Source of the DNA: a virus
Virus record (IMG/VR): IMGVR_UViG_3300044634_002252
Coordinates: 26,140-90,139 of that record
DNA length: 64,000 nucleotides
Reading direction: 5' to 3' (one strand)
Positions within the stretch are counted from its first letter, which is position 1. The number at the start of each line of letters is the position of its first letter. The notes beneath the pieces are model-generated. The model did no database searches, was not told the origin of the DNA, and saw only the letters and a list, made by a program, of their open reading frames with translations. Both the position numbers and the translations under genes were made by a program. Of this stretch, positions 1 through 7,422 are shown one piece after another.

Positions 1-121
1 TGGCCTGTTGGGGTTGCGTATGCCCCATTGGAAGATCTGTACTATCTAAATACCAAGCATCTAGCTCTTTTGCGAGCTGTTTGCCAATTATATTCCTGGC
101 ATTTGCATCCATGCCAAACAT
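1..121 (-). CDS. Partial CDS, N-terminal 40 residues, runs off left edge
   Basis: An open minus-strand frame starts at ATG 121-119 and leaves the window at base 1. It begins MFGMDANARNIIGKQ and is mostly helical and polar. The start lies nine bases after the stop of the gene at 130-372, and no strong SD sequence is visible. The fragment alone has no recognisable domain. If the window ends are joined, its frame continues in phase into the oxygenase-like fragment at 63669-64000, giving one protein of 150 residues with this piece as its N-terminus. That is an inference. It could instead be an unrelated gene whose remainder lies outside the window. Confidence 0.55.
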   Translation of the reverse strand, partial: MFGMDANARNIIGKQLAKELDAWYLDSTDLPMGHTQPQQA

Positions 122-129
122 TTGAATAA

Positions 130-372
130 TCAATTTTCACCAACCAAACGATTCTCTATTAATCTTTCACGCTCATCTACGATCTCATATGCAAATTTCA
201 TCATCTTGTCATAGCCAACTGCATTGTCTACAATTTTTTCATAATGGTGACCACAAAACATTAGGTCTCCAGAAACTCCAGTAACCTGGACATAGGCCTG
301 AGCTCCACAACTATCGCATCTATCGGACACCGCTAGCTGCCACTCAACTTTATCATTTACCATAGTTTCCAT
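130..372 (-). CDS. DUF7455-like zinc-binding protein
   Basis: This 80-residue protein carries a compact putative zinc site: C19-x2-C22 in the string DRCDSCGAQAYV and C40-x-H42-H43 in LMFCGHHYEK. The arrangement is typical of the small DUF7455 proteins of Actinobacteria, which have no firmly known role. The C-terminal half ends in a helix with the string IVDERERLIENR. The same CxxC/CxHH plus DERE pattern occurs twice in the protein at 1271-1798, so the two genes are related. The start has an upstream AAGGA, five bases before ATG 372. The gene follows the FmdB-like gene by two bases and shares its promoter. The family match is an actinobacterial host clue. Confidence 0.8.
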   Translation of the reverse strand: METMVNDKVEWQLAVSDRCDSCGAQAYVQVTGVSGDLMFCGHHYEKIVDNAVGYDKMMKFAYEIVDERERLIENRLVGEN

Positions 373-374
373 GA

Positions 375-557
375 CTATCCTTTATTATCTGTTGAATAAA
401 ATCCGCCGCCATTAAAGGCAACACCTATAGGAGAGTATACCCTAGTTAGGGGAATTTTGCAAGACTGGCACTGTGGAAGAGATTCCTTGTCTGAAATGCT
501 TCTAACGACAGTTTTAGATAGGCCGCAGGTCTTACATTTGTATTCGTAGAGAGCCAT
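375..557 (-). CDS. FmdB-family zinc ribbon protein
   Basis: This 60-residue protein begins MALYEYKCKTCG, the hallmark N-terminus of the FmdB/putative regulatory zinc ribbon family. It has two Cys pairs (C8/C11 and C30/C33) that would bind one zinc. The tail after the ribbon (VAFNGGGFYSTDNKG) also matches the family, in which GGGF-Y is usual. FmdB-like proteins are common in Actinobacteria and their phages, but their molecular role is unclear. SD AAGGAAATT precedes ATG 557. It is the first gene after the promoter at 610-638. Confidence 0.85.
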   Translation of the reverse strand: MALYEYKCKTCGLSKTVVRSISDKESLPQCQSCKIPLTRVYSPIGVAFNGGGFYSTDNKG

Positions 558-609
558 AATTTCCTTGTTTTTAATTTATCTTTGTCACATTATTAATATT
601 GACATATAC

Positions 610-638
610 ATTATATACTAGAATAGGTCAAAAGTCAA
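610..638 (-). promoter_or_regulatory. Consensus sigma70/SigA promoter, minus strand
   Basis: On the minus strand TTGACT (638-633) and TATAAT (615-610) are separated by exactly 17 bases. Transcription would start near 603 and give a leader of about 45 bases before the FmdB-like gene. It lies in the intergenic space between two divergent genes, the natural place for a promoter. The opposite strand also has a TTGACA at 599-604 and TATACT at 614-619, but with a 9-base spacing that would not work as a pair. Confidence 0.75.
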
Positions 639-659
639 CGCTTATGCTATCATTATTAA

Positions 660-1244
660 GTGACCGCCTACACTCCAGAAATTATAAGATTTCTCAATTT
701 AATCCCAGAACCCTTTGAGGCTATAATAGTTTGCTACCCAAGATCTGGGTCAACCTATTTGGGCAGATATATGGACCAAAGAGCTATGGTACATTTAAAA
801 AAGTCTCATGCTTGCGAGGTAGTGCCTGGATACAAGATAGTAGGAACCTTTAGGAAACCTGAAGAGTCCATAACATCTTTTGTCTCTATGGAAAGTTACT
901 ATCAAAATAGAACCGACTATCAGGTTATGATAAACAAAGAGATAGCAAAATATAATCAAATGTTAGATTTTTTAATTAAAAACGCTGACATCATGGTTGA
1001 TTACCAAAGAATGATTATGGCCCCAGAAGAATCTATAAAACTTGTCTGCAATGCTCTAGGCATTAATGTTAAATATCATTTTGACTACATAGATCAGATA
1101 GAAGATATGCCAAAAGACAAATTCCTAAAATCTAGTAAGTATTTAAAACAATACAGGCAAATCGAAAATATGGTTTTAGAGTCTGATCTAGAGGCTTCCA
1201 AAAATCTATATAGCATGGCCTTAAAGCTAGATAAAACTATTTAG
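660..1244 (+). CDS. Sulfotransferase-like P-loop protein
   Basis: This 194-residue protein has the two sulfotransferase signatures for the nucleotide donor PAPS. The 5'-phosphosulfate loop is YPRSGSTYL at residues 26-34. A 3'-phosphate loop resembles FRKPEESITSF near residues 64-74. The C-terminal half (DYQRMIMAPEESIKLVCNALGI) matches the helix that follows in sulfotransferases. It is shorter than typical enzymes of about 250-300 residues, so acceptor-side elements are reduced. The start is GTG at 660 with no SD. A TATCAT hexamer ends six bases before it, so a leaderless start is possible. It is the only convincing plus-strand gene and faces the accessory cassette. The acceptor is unknown, and retained activity is not certain. 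Confidence 0.72.
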   Translation: MTAYTPEIIRFLNLIPEPFEAIIVCYPRSGSTYLGRYMDQRAMVHLKKSHACEVVPGYKIVGTFRKPEESITSFVSMESYYQNRTDYQVMINKEIAKYNQMLDFLIKNADIMVDYQRMIMAPEESIKLVCNALGINVKYHFDYIDQIEDMPKDKFLKSSKYLKQYRQIENMVLESDLEASKNLYSMALKLDKTI

Positions 1245-1270
1245 ATTTATTATAGCAATCTTGTGCTTTT

Positions 1271-1798
1271 TTAGATATTAGACAACTGCTCTGCCTCTTC
1301 TGAGACAGAAAGTTCTAGCTTTATTCTTTCATCAATTACGCTGTAGTCATCGGACATTTTTCTTCCATTTGATAGATATCTAAAGAAAAGTTTTCTATAA
1401 TGAAAATTGCAAAAAAAGCTGTGGTGTCCGTTATCATGTCTTGTTGCTTTTACAAGACTGCTGTATCCACACCAGCACTTTCCAAAACTATTTGAAATGC
1501 CTTTTCCAGATATTTCTGGAAAGCTTTCTCTTATTAGCTCTCTCTCGTCTATGACTATTTTAGCTATCTCATCCCATTGGTCTGGTGTTCTACGAAGAGT
1601 TATATCCTTCTCGTAATAATAGTGATAGTCGCACAAAAAACGTTTACCCCTGCTACCCTCAATATAAACAGAAGCTGGAGCAACACAAGATGTATTTGCT
1701 TTCATTGGATCATCAATAATATAGTTAGTTTTTTCTGGAATAATCATTATTGGGTCAAACGCTTGGCACAGCTGATCCTCTGAGATAGATCTTGTCAT
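1271..1798 (-). CDS. Tandem DUF7455-like double zinc-module protein
   Basis: This 175-residue protein appears to be two copies of the module seen singly at 130-372. Copy 1 (about residues 30-92) has C38, then FLCDYH with C56 and H59, and ends in VIDERELIRES. Copy 2 (about 105-162) has C108/C110, then FFCNFH with C130 and H133, and ends in VIDERIKLE. Copy 1 keeps only one Cys of the first pair (SCVAPAS in place of CxxCGA), so its zinc site looks degraded. The gene lies 11 bases after the oxygenase at 1810-2454 and ends convergently, 26 bases from the sulfotransferase-like gene. The function is unknown. DNA, RNA or protein binding is possible. Confidence 0.65.
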   Translation of the reverse strand: MTRSISEDQLCQAFDPIMIIPEKTNYIIDDPMKANTSCVAPASVYIEGSRGKRFLCDYHYYYEKDITLRRTPDQWDEIAKIVIDERELIRESFPEISGKGISNSFGKCWCGYSSLVKATRHDNGHHSFFCNFHYRKLFFRYLSNGRKMSDDYSVIDERIKLELSVSEEAEQLSNI

Positions 1799-1809
1799 TC
1801 TTTACTTCT

Positions 1810-2454
1810 TTATTCCGCACCCGTGGAGCCTAGCATATTCTCAGTATTATGATACCAATGTGGCATTGAGTACCTTAGTCCTGATTTTATAGGCCATACC
1901 TCATGTACATACAAAAAGTTAGACGGGAAAAATATAATACTTCCAGCTTTTGGCTTTAGCTTTACTCCAGAGTTTACAAACTCAATTTCTCCGCCATCGT
2001 AGTCATCATTCAAATACATTACCGAAGACAAAACTCTTGTTGAAATTCCCTGATCTTGATGAGCTGGAAGGTGACCACCTGGGCCATACTTTAACAAATG
2101 AATGCTTTCCTCTCTAGATTTTATGTTTTTTTCTGCAAATGGATAAATTTCTTTAGAGTAATGACTAAAAGCTTGTTCTAAAGATCCATATAGAATCTTT
2201 GAAATTTCTTTCATTTCTTTAGCATAGTAGTCATCATCAGATACGTCCTGCTGCTCTGGAAAAAATTTTTGCATATTAAAAACAGTATCGCCATACATCC
2301 AGGGAGACCACGTCTTAACAAAAGTATACTGGTCTCCATGCTCATTTGCTAAAAATCTTTTATCAATATCTTCTATTAGCTCAATAAGCTTGTCGGGATT
2401 TTCAATAGCTTCTTTGTAATATACAAGACCTAAATCTAAAATTTCATACTTCAT
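1810..2454 (-). CDS. 2OG-Fe(II) oxygenase, prolyl-4-hydroxylase type
   Basis: This 214-residue protein has the double-stranded beta-helix iron site: H132-x-D134 in LPAHQDQG, distal H184 in YVHEV and the 2OG-binding arginine R194 in SGLRYS, ten residues after the distal His as usual. The strand YLNDDYDGGEIEF between them is typical of P4H-like enzymes. The expected reaction is hydroxylation using 2-oxoglutarate and oxygen. The substrate is unknown; related enzymes act on proteins, peptides or small molecules. Its ATG overlaps the stop of the carbamoyltransferase (ATGA), so the two are translationally coupled. A second oxygenase lies upstream of the carbamoyltransferase. Confidence 0.85.
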   Translation of the reverse strand: MKYEILDLGLVYYKEAIENPDKLIELIEDIDKRFLANEHGDQYTFVKTWSPWMYGDTVFNMQKFFPEQQDVSDDDYYAKEMKEISKILYGSLEQAFSHYSKEIYPFAEKNIKSREESIHLLKYGPGGHLPAHQDQGISTRVLSSVMYLNDDYDGGEIEFVNSGVKLKPKAGSIIFFPSNFLYVHEVWPIKSGLRYSMPHWYHNTENMLGSTGAE

Positions 2455-3863
2455 CTAATTATTTCCGTTCCGTAAGTCTGCTCCCAATCAATTATATCAT
2501 TTTCATCATTGAGAAGTGGCTGTCCTTTTATGTTCAGGCTAGTATTTAAAAGCAGCGGAACTCCAGTTTTTTCATAAAACATCTTGAGCAAATCGTATAG
2601 TCCTGGGTGCTGAGATCTATTAACCGTCTGTACCCTGGAAGTACCATCCACGTGGACCACAGATGGAATTAGCTCTGGCTTTAAACACCTAGGAGTGTAT
2701 TGCATATAAGGGCTTGCATAGTCCATGTCAAACCATTCGGAGGCATGCTCCTCCATTACCACTGGAGCAAATGGCCTGAAGAGCTCTCTCTTCTTTATTC
2801 TGTTAACCTTATCCTTGATGTTTGGGTCACGTGGGTCTGCCAGGATGCTTCTGTTTCCCAGTGCTCTTGGTCCAAACTCTGCCCTACCGCTGGCTACTGC
2901 AGCAATCTGGTTTGTCATAATCTCATTAAAAATCTTGTCTACTGGATATTCTCCGCCAAGATCGTATCCAAGATAGGGTCCCTGCCAGTTTAGGTGCTTG
3001 CCGTATAGTGCAGCTGCTGCTCCAAGAGAACTTCCAGCATCTCCTGGATTTGGCATTATCCAGACATCTGGGAATATATCCCAAAGCATTGTATTAGCCT
3101 TGCTGTTCAGGGCACAGCCGCCCATAAATACTAGATTAGGACTATCTAGTTCCTGTCTGACTATGTACATAAAGTCCCACAGCCTTTCTTCGTAGACTCT
3201 TTGAACTGCTGCTGCGATATGAAACTTATCGTTGTCTGTGACATCCTGACCCCAGTCAATAATCCCTTTGTGGAAGTTATACTTTTGCTTATATACTGAT
3301 GGAAAGTACTCAGAAACTCTTTCAAAGTACAGGTCTGGATCACCATATCCTGCCATCCCCATCATGATGTACTCTTCCTCATTGGGTTTTAGCCCAAGCA
3401 ACTGTGTGAATGCAGAATAGAATAGTCCAAAACTAAATGGGTATTCCCACTTCTTGTGAAGATTAATTTTTTCTCCATCACCAATCCATACGCTAGAAGT
3501 GGCAAACTCTCCTATTGCATCCAGCACTACAATAGCTGCCTTATCAAATGGGCTCGTGTAATATCCTGCGCAAGCATGAGAGTAGTGATGCTTAAAGGCT
3601 TTATCGTATCTGTGCCATGGCTTCCAGTCCGCCTTCCCACCGTGTAGCAATAGCCTTAGCTGCTTTAGTCTTGGCTTTTCATAATATGCTATGGCATCTG
3701 GATTTCCAAACTTTAAGCCGTCATCCCAAAGAGCTTTGTTCGTGTACCAGTCATTCTTCTTCTTGCTATATCTTTCGGCATGACCTGCAAATAAAATTGT
3801 ATCCCCTTCAATTACTGCAAGTGCAGCATCGTGAGATGTCTCGTTAAATCCAAAAACTTTCAC
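2451..3863 (-). CDS. Carbamoyltransferase of the NodU/CmcH/TobZ family
   Basis: About 470 residues. The N-terminal part has the Kae1-like metal/nucleotide signatures: NETSHDAALAV near the start, then HHYSHACAGYY and VVLDAIGE, and later MGGCALNSKAN. The C-terminal carbamoyltransferase domain has GRAEFGPRALGNRSILADPR and ends LLNTSLNIKGQPL. The family moves a carbamoyl group from carbamoyl phosphate via carbamoyl-AMP to a hydroxyl acceptor. I chose GTG 3863, preceded by AAGGAG at five bases and lying next to the upstream stop; an ATG at 3902 would overlap the previous gene and lacks homology. The C-terminus stops about 20 residues after NTSLN, earlier than in many family members. Flanking oxygenases could create the hydroxyl acceptor. 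Confidence 0.88.
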   Translation of the reverse strand: MKVFGFNETSHDAALAVIEGDTILFAGHAERYSKKKNDWYTNKALWDDGLKFGNPDAIAYYEKPRLKQLRLLLHGGKADWKPWHRYDKAFKHHYSHACAGYYTSPFDKAAIVVLDAIGEFATSSVWIGDGEKINLHKKWEYPFSFGLFYSAFTQLLGLKPNEEEYIMMGMAGYGDPDLYFERVSEYFPSVYKQKYNFHKGIIDWGQDVTDNDKFHIAAAVQRVYEERLWDFMYIVRQELDSPNLVFMGGCALNSKANTMLWDIFPDVWIMPNPGDAGSSLGAAAALYGKHLNWQGPYLGYDLGGEYPVDKIFNEIMTNQIAAVASGRAEFGPRALGNRSILADPRDPNIKDKVNRIKKRELFRPFAPVVMEEHASEWFDMDYASPYMQYTPRCLKPELIPSVVHVDGTSRVQTVNRSQHPGLYDLLKMFYEKTGVPLLLNTSLNIKGQPLLNDENDIIDWEQTYGTEIIR

Positions 3864-3865
3864 TA

Positions 3866-4468
3866 CTACTCCTTGACGTACGGATGCTGCTCTGCATGCC
3901 AAATACTTCTGTCAACTTCTGGATGAAATTCTGGATCTAGATGTTTGGGAATGCTAGTATGCATATATAGCGCAGTATGTCTTGACCCAGACTTGATAGT
4001 TGTGATGCCATGAATGTACTCAGAGCCTGATGATGGGAAGAATACAGCAGAATATTTCCTTGGCTTGTACTCAAAATTTTGATTGGGGAAGTATATAACT
4101 CCACCATCATACTCGCTAGGATCATTTAAATAAATGATTGTGCTCCACTCTATAAATGGCTCAGGGTCTTGAGCATCTATGTGTAGATCGCCTTTAGTTC
4201 CTGGATTCCACCAAGAGCCAAACGCCTTGAATACATAAATAGGATTAGCAAATCCATTTAATTCTTTATGAACATCATTAGATTTGTGCCCATACTTGAT
4301 TAACAAATCCATTACCCTTTTATTGTATGGAAACGCTGTACCACCATACCTTTCAGAGTAGTACTCTGGGTATGGGTTTCTTTCAGATGGATTCTTTTGT
4401 TCATCAATAAGTGCCTGGGCATCCTCTGGTGTTATAAAATCATCAATGATAGTTATTCTATGCGTCAT
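3866..4468 (-). CDS. 2OG-Fe(II) oxygenase
   Basis: This 200-residue protein has the iron facial triad H96-x-D98 (DLHIDAQ) and H153 (YIHGI), with R163 (SGSRH) for 2-oxoglutarate, the same ten-residue spacing as in the enzyme at 1810-2454. The fold is prolyl-hydroxylase-like, with YLNDPSEYDGGVIYF as the core strand. SD AAGGAG lies just before ATG 4468. The gene sits between a glycosyltransferase (13 bases upstream) and the carbamoyltransferase, which begins two bases past its stop codon. The product probably hydroxylates the cassette's target; the substrate is not readable from the sequence. Confidence 0.85.
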   Translation of the reverse strand: MTHRITIIDDFITPEDAQALIDEQKNPSERNPYPEYYSERYGGTAFPYNKRVMDLLIKYGHKSNDVHKELNGFANPIYVFKAFGSWWNPGTKGDLHIDAQDPEPFIEWSTIIYLNDPSEYDGGVIYFPNQNFEYKPRKYSAVFFPSSGSEYIHGITTIKSGSRHTALYMHTSIPKHLDPEFHPEVDRSIWHAEQHPYVKE

Positions 4469-4481
4469 TTTTTCTCCTTCT

Positions 4482-5291
4482 TTAGTGTATTGACTTTACG
4501 TTAGATATAAACTTTCTAGAATCTATATCGTTTATCTTAAGACTATTTGGATTGTAGGGTACATCATCATTTGCATAAGGCAATGGTAGGATTGGACACT
4601 TATCTAAACCTATGTGCCTCCAAAAGCTGAGTGTAATGATGTCAAGTACTTTGCCATATTTATGTTCTATAGAAAATGTCCTATACTTATTTTCTATGGT
4701 TCTTTGATTTAAGTCTGAACCAAGACTGCTGGGAGCATTATAAACAGTATATCCATTCTCAAAACATCTGAAAGACAATAGCTCGTCTTCACCCAGATAC
4801 TTAACATATATAGGATAGCTAACTGGCTTTAGTGTGCTGGTCTTCGAAAAAATTAAATTCTTGCTTACTATATTGCTTTCATTAAACTGATCTGACTCTT
4901 CGGATTCGGAGATCACTGTAAATAAGTCTCTGTTTTTAAAGCGCTGCCTCCCAATTCCAGAGACAATAGTTTTGTCATCTTTAATAAAATCTATTAAAAT
5001 ATCGTCCCAGCCTTTTCTAACTAAGATGTCGTCTGATAATACCAAGAAATACTCTGAAGAGCTTTCGTGAATTGTTTTTGACTTGTACTCGCAAGGACTA
5101 TTTAGGTAATCCCAAAAGATATGAGTATAGGATATTTGTGGGCCAGAAAACATTTCTTTTCTGTCTAAAGGGTGTTGATCATAAACGTATATGTGAATAT
5201 CATTACTGGTTGACGCAATAAGATTGTCAACAATCTCTTTTAAAAATTTATTTTTATACGAATAAATAACGGCATCAATCGTTGTCATCAT
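4482..5291 (-). CDS. GT-A fold glycosyltransferase-like protein
   Basis: This 269-residue protein starts with a nucleotide-sugar binding strand and helix (TIDAVIYSYKNKFL). It then has FLVLSDDILVRKGWDD around residues 82-97, where S-D-D sits at the place of the metal-binding DxD motif of GT-A enzymes. A later acidic string, YLGEDELLSFRCF, resembles the ED/DE catalytic-side motif seen in GT2- and GT60-like enzymes. The likely role is transfer of a sugar from a nucleotide donor. The start has AGAGGT upstream. ATG 5291 overlaps the upstream DUF6065-like gene by 17 bases, and a second ATG follows directly. A glycosyltransferase beside prolyl-hydroxylase-like genes recalls hydroxyproline glycosylation, but this is only an analogy. 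Confidence 0.7.
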   Translation of the reverse strand: MMTTIDAVIYSYKNKFLKEIVDNLIASTSNDIHIYVYDQHPLDRKEMFSGPQISYTHIFWDYLNSPCEYKSKTIHESSSEYFLVLSDDILVRKGWDDILIDFIKDDKTIVSGIGRQRFKNRDLFTVISESEESDQFNESNIVSKNLIFSKTSTLKPVSYPIYVKYLGEDELLSFRCFENGYTVYNAPSSLGSDLNQRTIENKYRTFSIEHKYGKVLDIITLSFWRHIGLDKCPILPLPYANDDVPYNPNSLKINDIDSRKFISNVKSIH

Positions 5292-6042
5292 GACTTACCT
5301 CTGGAGATCTCTTATTAAATATGCCAAAATTCTTTTTTCTCCAAGCAAATTTTTTATAATATCCATAAAGCATTGATCGCCTATTTTCAGCCATAAGTTC
5401 ATGCTTATCTAGCTCTTCGTCAGTATCTATAACCTTTGATTCCCAGTCTTCTCTTTTAAATGGAATTATTTGAAATATTGGCGTACCCTTGGGAATCACA
5501 CCTCTAAAATTTCTCTTAAGAAAAAATGCAGTAAAGACTGGAAGTCCCCAAATATCAGACTCTACAATTCCAGATAGGGTATAAAACGGAAGGTCATGCC
5601 TGTTCATTGGTTGTGTAACTAGTACAGAGTACCCTGGAGGAGTTTCATAATACCAGTTCATCCTCCAGCCATAGTGAATTGGATGGCAATTATCTGGAAC
5701 TGGAACCTCTATCGTTGGCCTAGTGTCGACAATCATTACATCGCCCTTCCAGGACAAGACTGGGACTCCGTTTTCATCCAAGTCTACATACAGATCATCC
5801 TCTAAAACATACTGGTATCCAGCGGTTAGCGCATCAAAGAAGGGCATGCACATCTTTGTAGCTACCTGCGCTCCATCTGTTCCTAAAGAGTTTTGGGGGC
5901 TTAGGGTTTTATCACTATTTGATTTTTCAAACTTTGCCAAGCTTCTATACCATTCTGGTACATGCTTTGTAGCTGGTTGTGGTGCCGTTAGCCGATCGCC
6001 AGGCATTCTAAAAGATGGAACAAAATTAATTATGTTAGACAT
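5275..6042 (-). CDS. DUF6065-like protein, copy A
   Basis: This 255-residue protein resembles the DUF6065 family. Landmarks are PATKHVPEWYRSL near the N-terminus, MCMPFFDALTAGY, a central TPPGYSVLVTQPMNR and a C-terminal PKGTPIFQIIPFKREDW. The protein at 6042-6764 has all of these in the same order, so the two are paralogs. The aromatic GYSVLV core and GTP-x-x-QxIP strand suggest a beta-sandwich or cupin-like fold, but no catalytic set is known. The start ATG overlaps the stop of copy B by one base (TAATG). It is followed by the glycosyltransferase gene, which overlaps its end. DUF6065 proteins are of unknown function; a role in the modification cassette is inferred from position only. Confidence 0.7.
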   Translation of the reverse strand: MSNIINFVPSFRMPGDRLTAPQPATKHVPEWYRSLAKFEKSNSDKTLSPQNSLGTDGAQVATKMCMPFFDALTAGYQYVLEDDLYVDLDENGVPVLSWKGDVMIVDTRPTIEVPVPDNCHPIHYGWRMNWYYETPPGYSVLVTQPMNRHDLPFYTLSGIVESDIWGLPVFTAFFLKRNFRGVIPKGTPIFQIIPFKREDWESKVIDTDEELDKHELMAENRRSMLYGYYKKFAWRKKNFGIFNKRSPEVSHDDND

Positions 6043-6764
6043 TAATTATATTCTTTCTTTGACCTAAAGATAAGTTTATATCCATTTGCAAACATACTAC
6101 GCAGCTTAAGTCTCTGGTTTGATAAAGTTTTCTTTGAGTCTTCGGCATCAACGACCTCGGACTCCCAGCTATCTCTTTTAACTGGGATGACTTGTACTAG
6201 AGGAGTGCCACGTTTGATTACACCCTTAAATCCCTTTTCTACAATAAAAGATAGGTGACCTTCTGTAATAAATTTATCAGAGTCGACAAAAGCTGGTATT
6301 GCAGTTAATGGATAGGTGTCTCTGTGAACTGGATTTAAAAATAGGGTGCTATAGCCAGGCTCTGTCTTCATGTACCAGAAAGGCATTACCCTAAATAATG
6401 TTTCGTGTTGACGACTTTTATCTATTGGGTATTCGTCATATTGCTGTTTTTCATGGGAAGAAAACATATCTGCTTGGAATTGTTTAATTGCAATTGGTAT
6501 AGACCATGTTAACTTTTCTGGATCAGTAGCGTCTAAATAAACATCGCATGGCATAGTGATCATATAGCCAGCTGTCATTATATCAAACACTGGCATACAT
6601 CTTTTAACAGTTGAAGTAGAGTAGCCTTTTGGAAGAGTCTCGGAATCATTTACTGTGCCCTTTTGCTTTTTGTACCAATCTGGAACAAACTTTACTGCTG
6701 GCTCAGGCGGGTCTGTGTATGCGGAGGTGCCTTCACTATGTTGATAAAATCTAATCTTTGGCAT
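6042..6764 (-). CDS. DUF6065-like protein, copy B
   Basis: This 240-residue protein is a paralog of the protein at 5275-6042: EPAVKFVPDWYKKQ, RCMPVFDIMTAGY, EPGYSTLFLNPVHRD and KRGTPLVQVIPVKRDSW are the corresponding landmarks. I chose ATG 6764 because GAGGAG precedes it. An upstream TTG at 6776 would put codons inside the SD. The gene overlaps the end of the upstream gene (6751-7422) by 14 bases. The two copies share motif order but are well diverged elsewhere, so the duplication is not recent or has been under different selection. They might form a heterodimer. Function unknown. Confidence 0.7.
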   Translation of the reverse strand: MPKIRFYQHSEGTSAYTDPPEPAVKFVPDWYKKQKGTVNDSETLPKGYSTSTVKRCMPVFDIMTAGYMITMPCDVYLDATDPEKLTWSIPIAIKQFQADMFSSHEKQQYDEYPIDKSRQHETLFRVMPFWYMKTEPGYSTLFLNPVHRDTYPLTAIPAFVDSDKFITEGHLSFIVEKGFKGVIKRGTPLVQVIPVKRDSWESEVVDAEDSKKTLSNQRLKLRSMFANGYKLIFRSKKEYN

Positions 6765-7422
6765 AAAACTCCTCAATTCCTAAATCTATTATAGCATTCC
6801 TGGGAATTATCATATCGTAAATAGGCGATAGTCTTTTGACTTTTCCAAACTCATTATCTATCATATGACTGCCTTCTTTTTTAAATCTAAAAGGTATCAT
6901 AAATGGCTCTAAATACCTTGTGTCTTCAGGAATTTTAATGCAATGTCTTGTAGTTTCAAATATCTTAAATGCAGACTCTTCTTCTGGAACTACAAATCTA
7001 ACCTCACAGCTTGAATCGATTATCCAAGGAGTATAGGCCACAAAAGTATCTTCAAAGCACTCCGAGTCTAGGCCTGCAACATATGACGATCTATAAAATT
7101 GTCGCAACCATGGCCTATCTAAAAACTTTCTCTCTTTATTATTTACTAAAATAAAAACTTCTGCATGACTATATTGCCTCAGTCTAATAAAATTATCATC
7201 AATGCCGATTAGCTTTGGTGCTGGATAAAGAGCCTCTGCGTATTTATTAATTGGCTTTATTACGCTGTTCTTGTATTTTTCCAATGACTTTATTTTTTGA
7301 AAACTTAGCCACTTTTCTGGAACTCTAGAATTAAAAGAAATTTCTACAAAGCTTGGATCATATGTTGACTTCCATATTCCAAAATCATAGTCAGTATTAT
7401 TAAGTATTTCTGGTTTATCCAT
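6751..7422 (-). CDS. Hypothetical protein upstream of DUF6065-like pair
   Basis: About 223 residues, not recognised. ATG 7422 overlaps the stop of the upstream methylase-like gene (ATGGATAA, 8 bases). This is preferred over a TTG at 7434. The protein is soluble, with no signal peptide or membrane segment, and has a Trp/Tyr/Arg-rich middle (RPWLRQFYRSSY). Two prolines-and-aromatics strings (EPFMIPFRF and SPIYDMIIPRNAIIDL) faintly recall the DUF6065-like neighbours, so a distant relation is possible but unproven. Tight coupling to the genes on both sides argues that it works in the same pathway. Confidence 0.55.
   Translation of the reverse strand: MDKPEILNNTDYDFGIWKSTYDPSFVEISFNSRVPEKWLSFQKIKSLEKYKNSVIKPINKYAEALYPAPKLIGIDDNFIRLRQYSHAEVFILVNNKERKFLDRPWLRQFYRSSYVAGLDSECFEDTFVAYTPWIIDSSCEVRFVVPEEESAFKIFETTRHCIKIPEDTRYLEPFMIPFRFKKEGSHMIDNEFGKVKRLSPIYDMIIPRNAIIDLGIEEFYAKD

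Noticed and set aside
599-619. Plus-strand TTGACA with TATACT
   Set aside because: The 9-base spacer is far from the usual 16-18, so the pair is not a working promoter for the sulfotransferase-like gene.
3864-3902. ATG 3902 as start of the carbamoyltransferase
   Set aside because: GTG 3863 has an ideal AAGGAG and follows the upstream stop directly. The extra 13 codons do not look like the family N-terminus.
6039-6050. TATAAT two bases before ATG 6042 as a promoter
   Set aside because: The hexamer encodes the last Tyr-Asn of the upstream gene, and a transcript would start inside the gene. The -10-to-ATG distance is not like the leaderless set.
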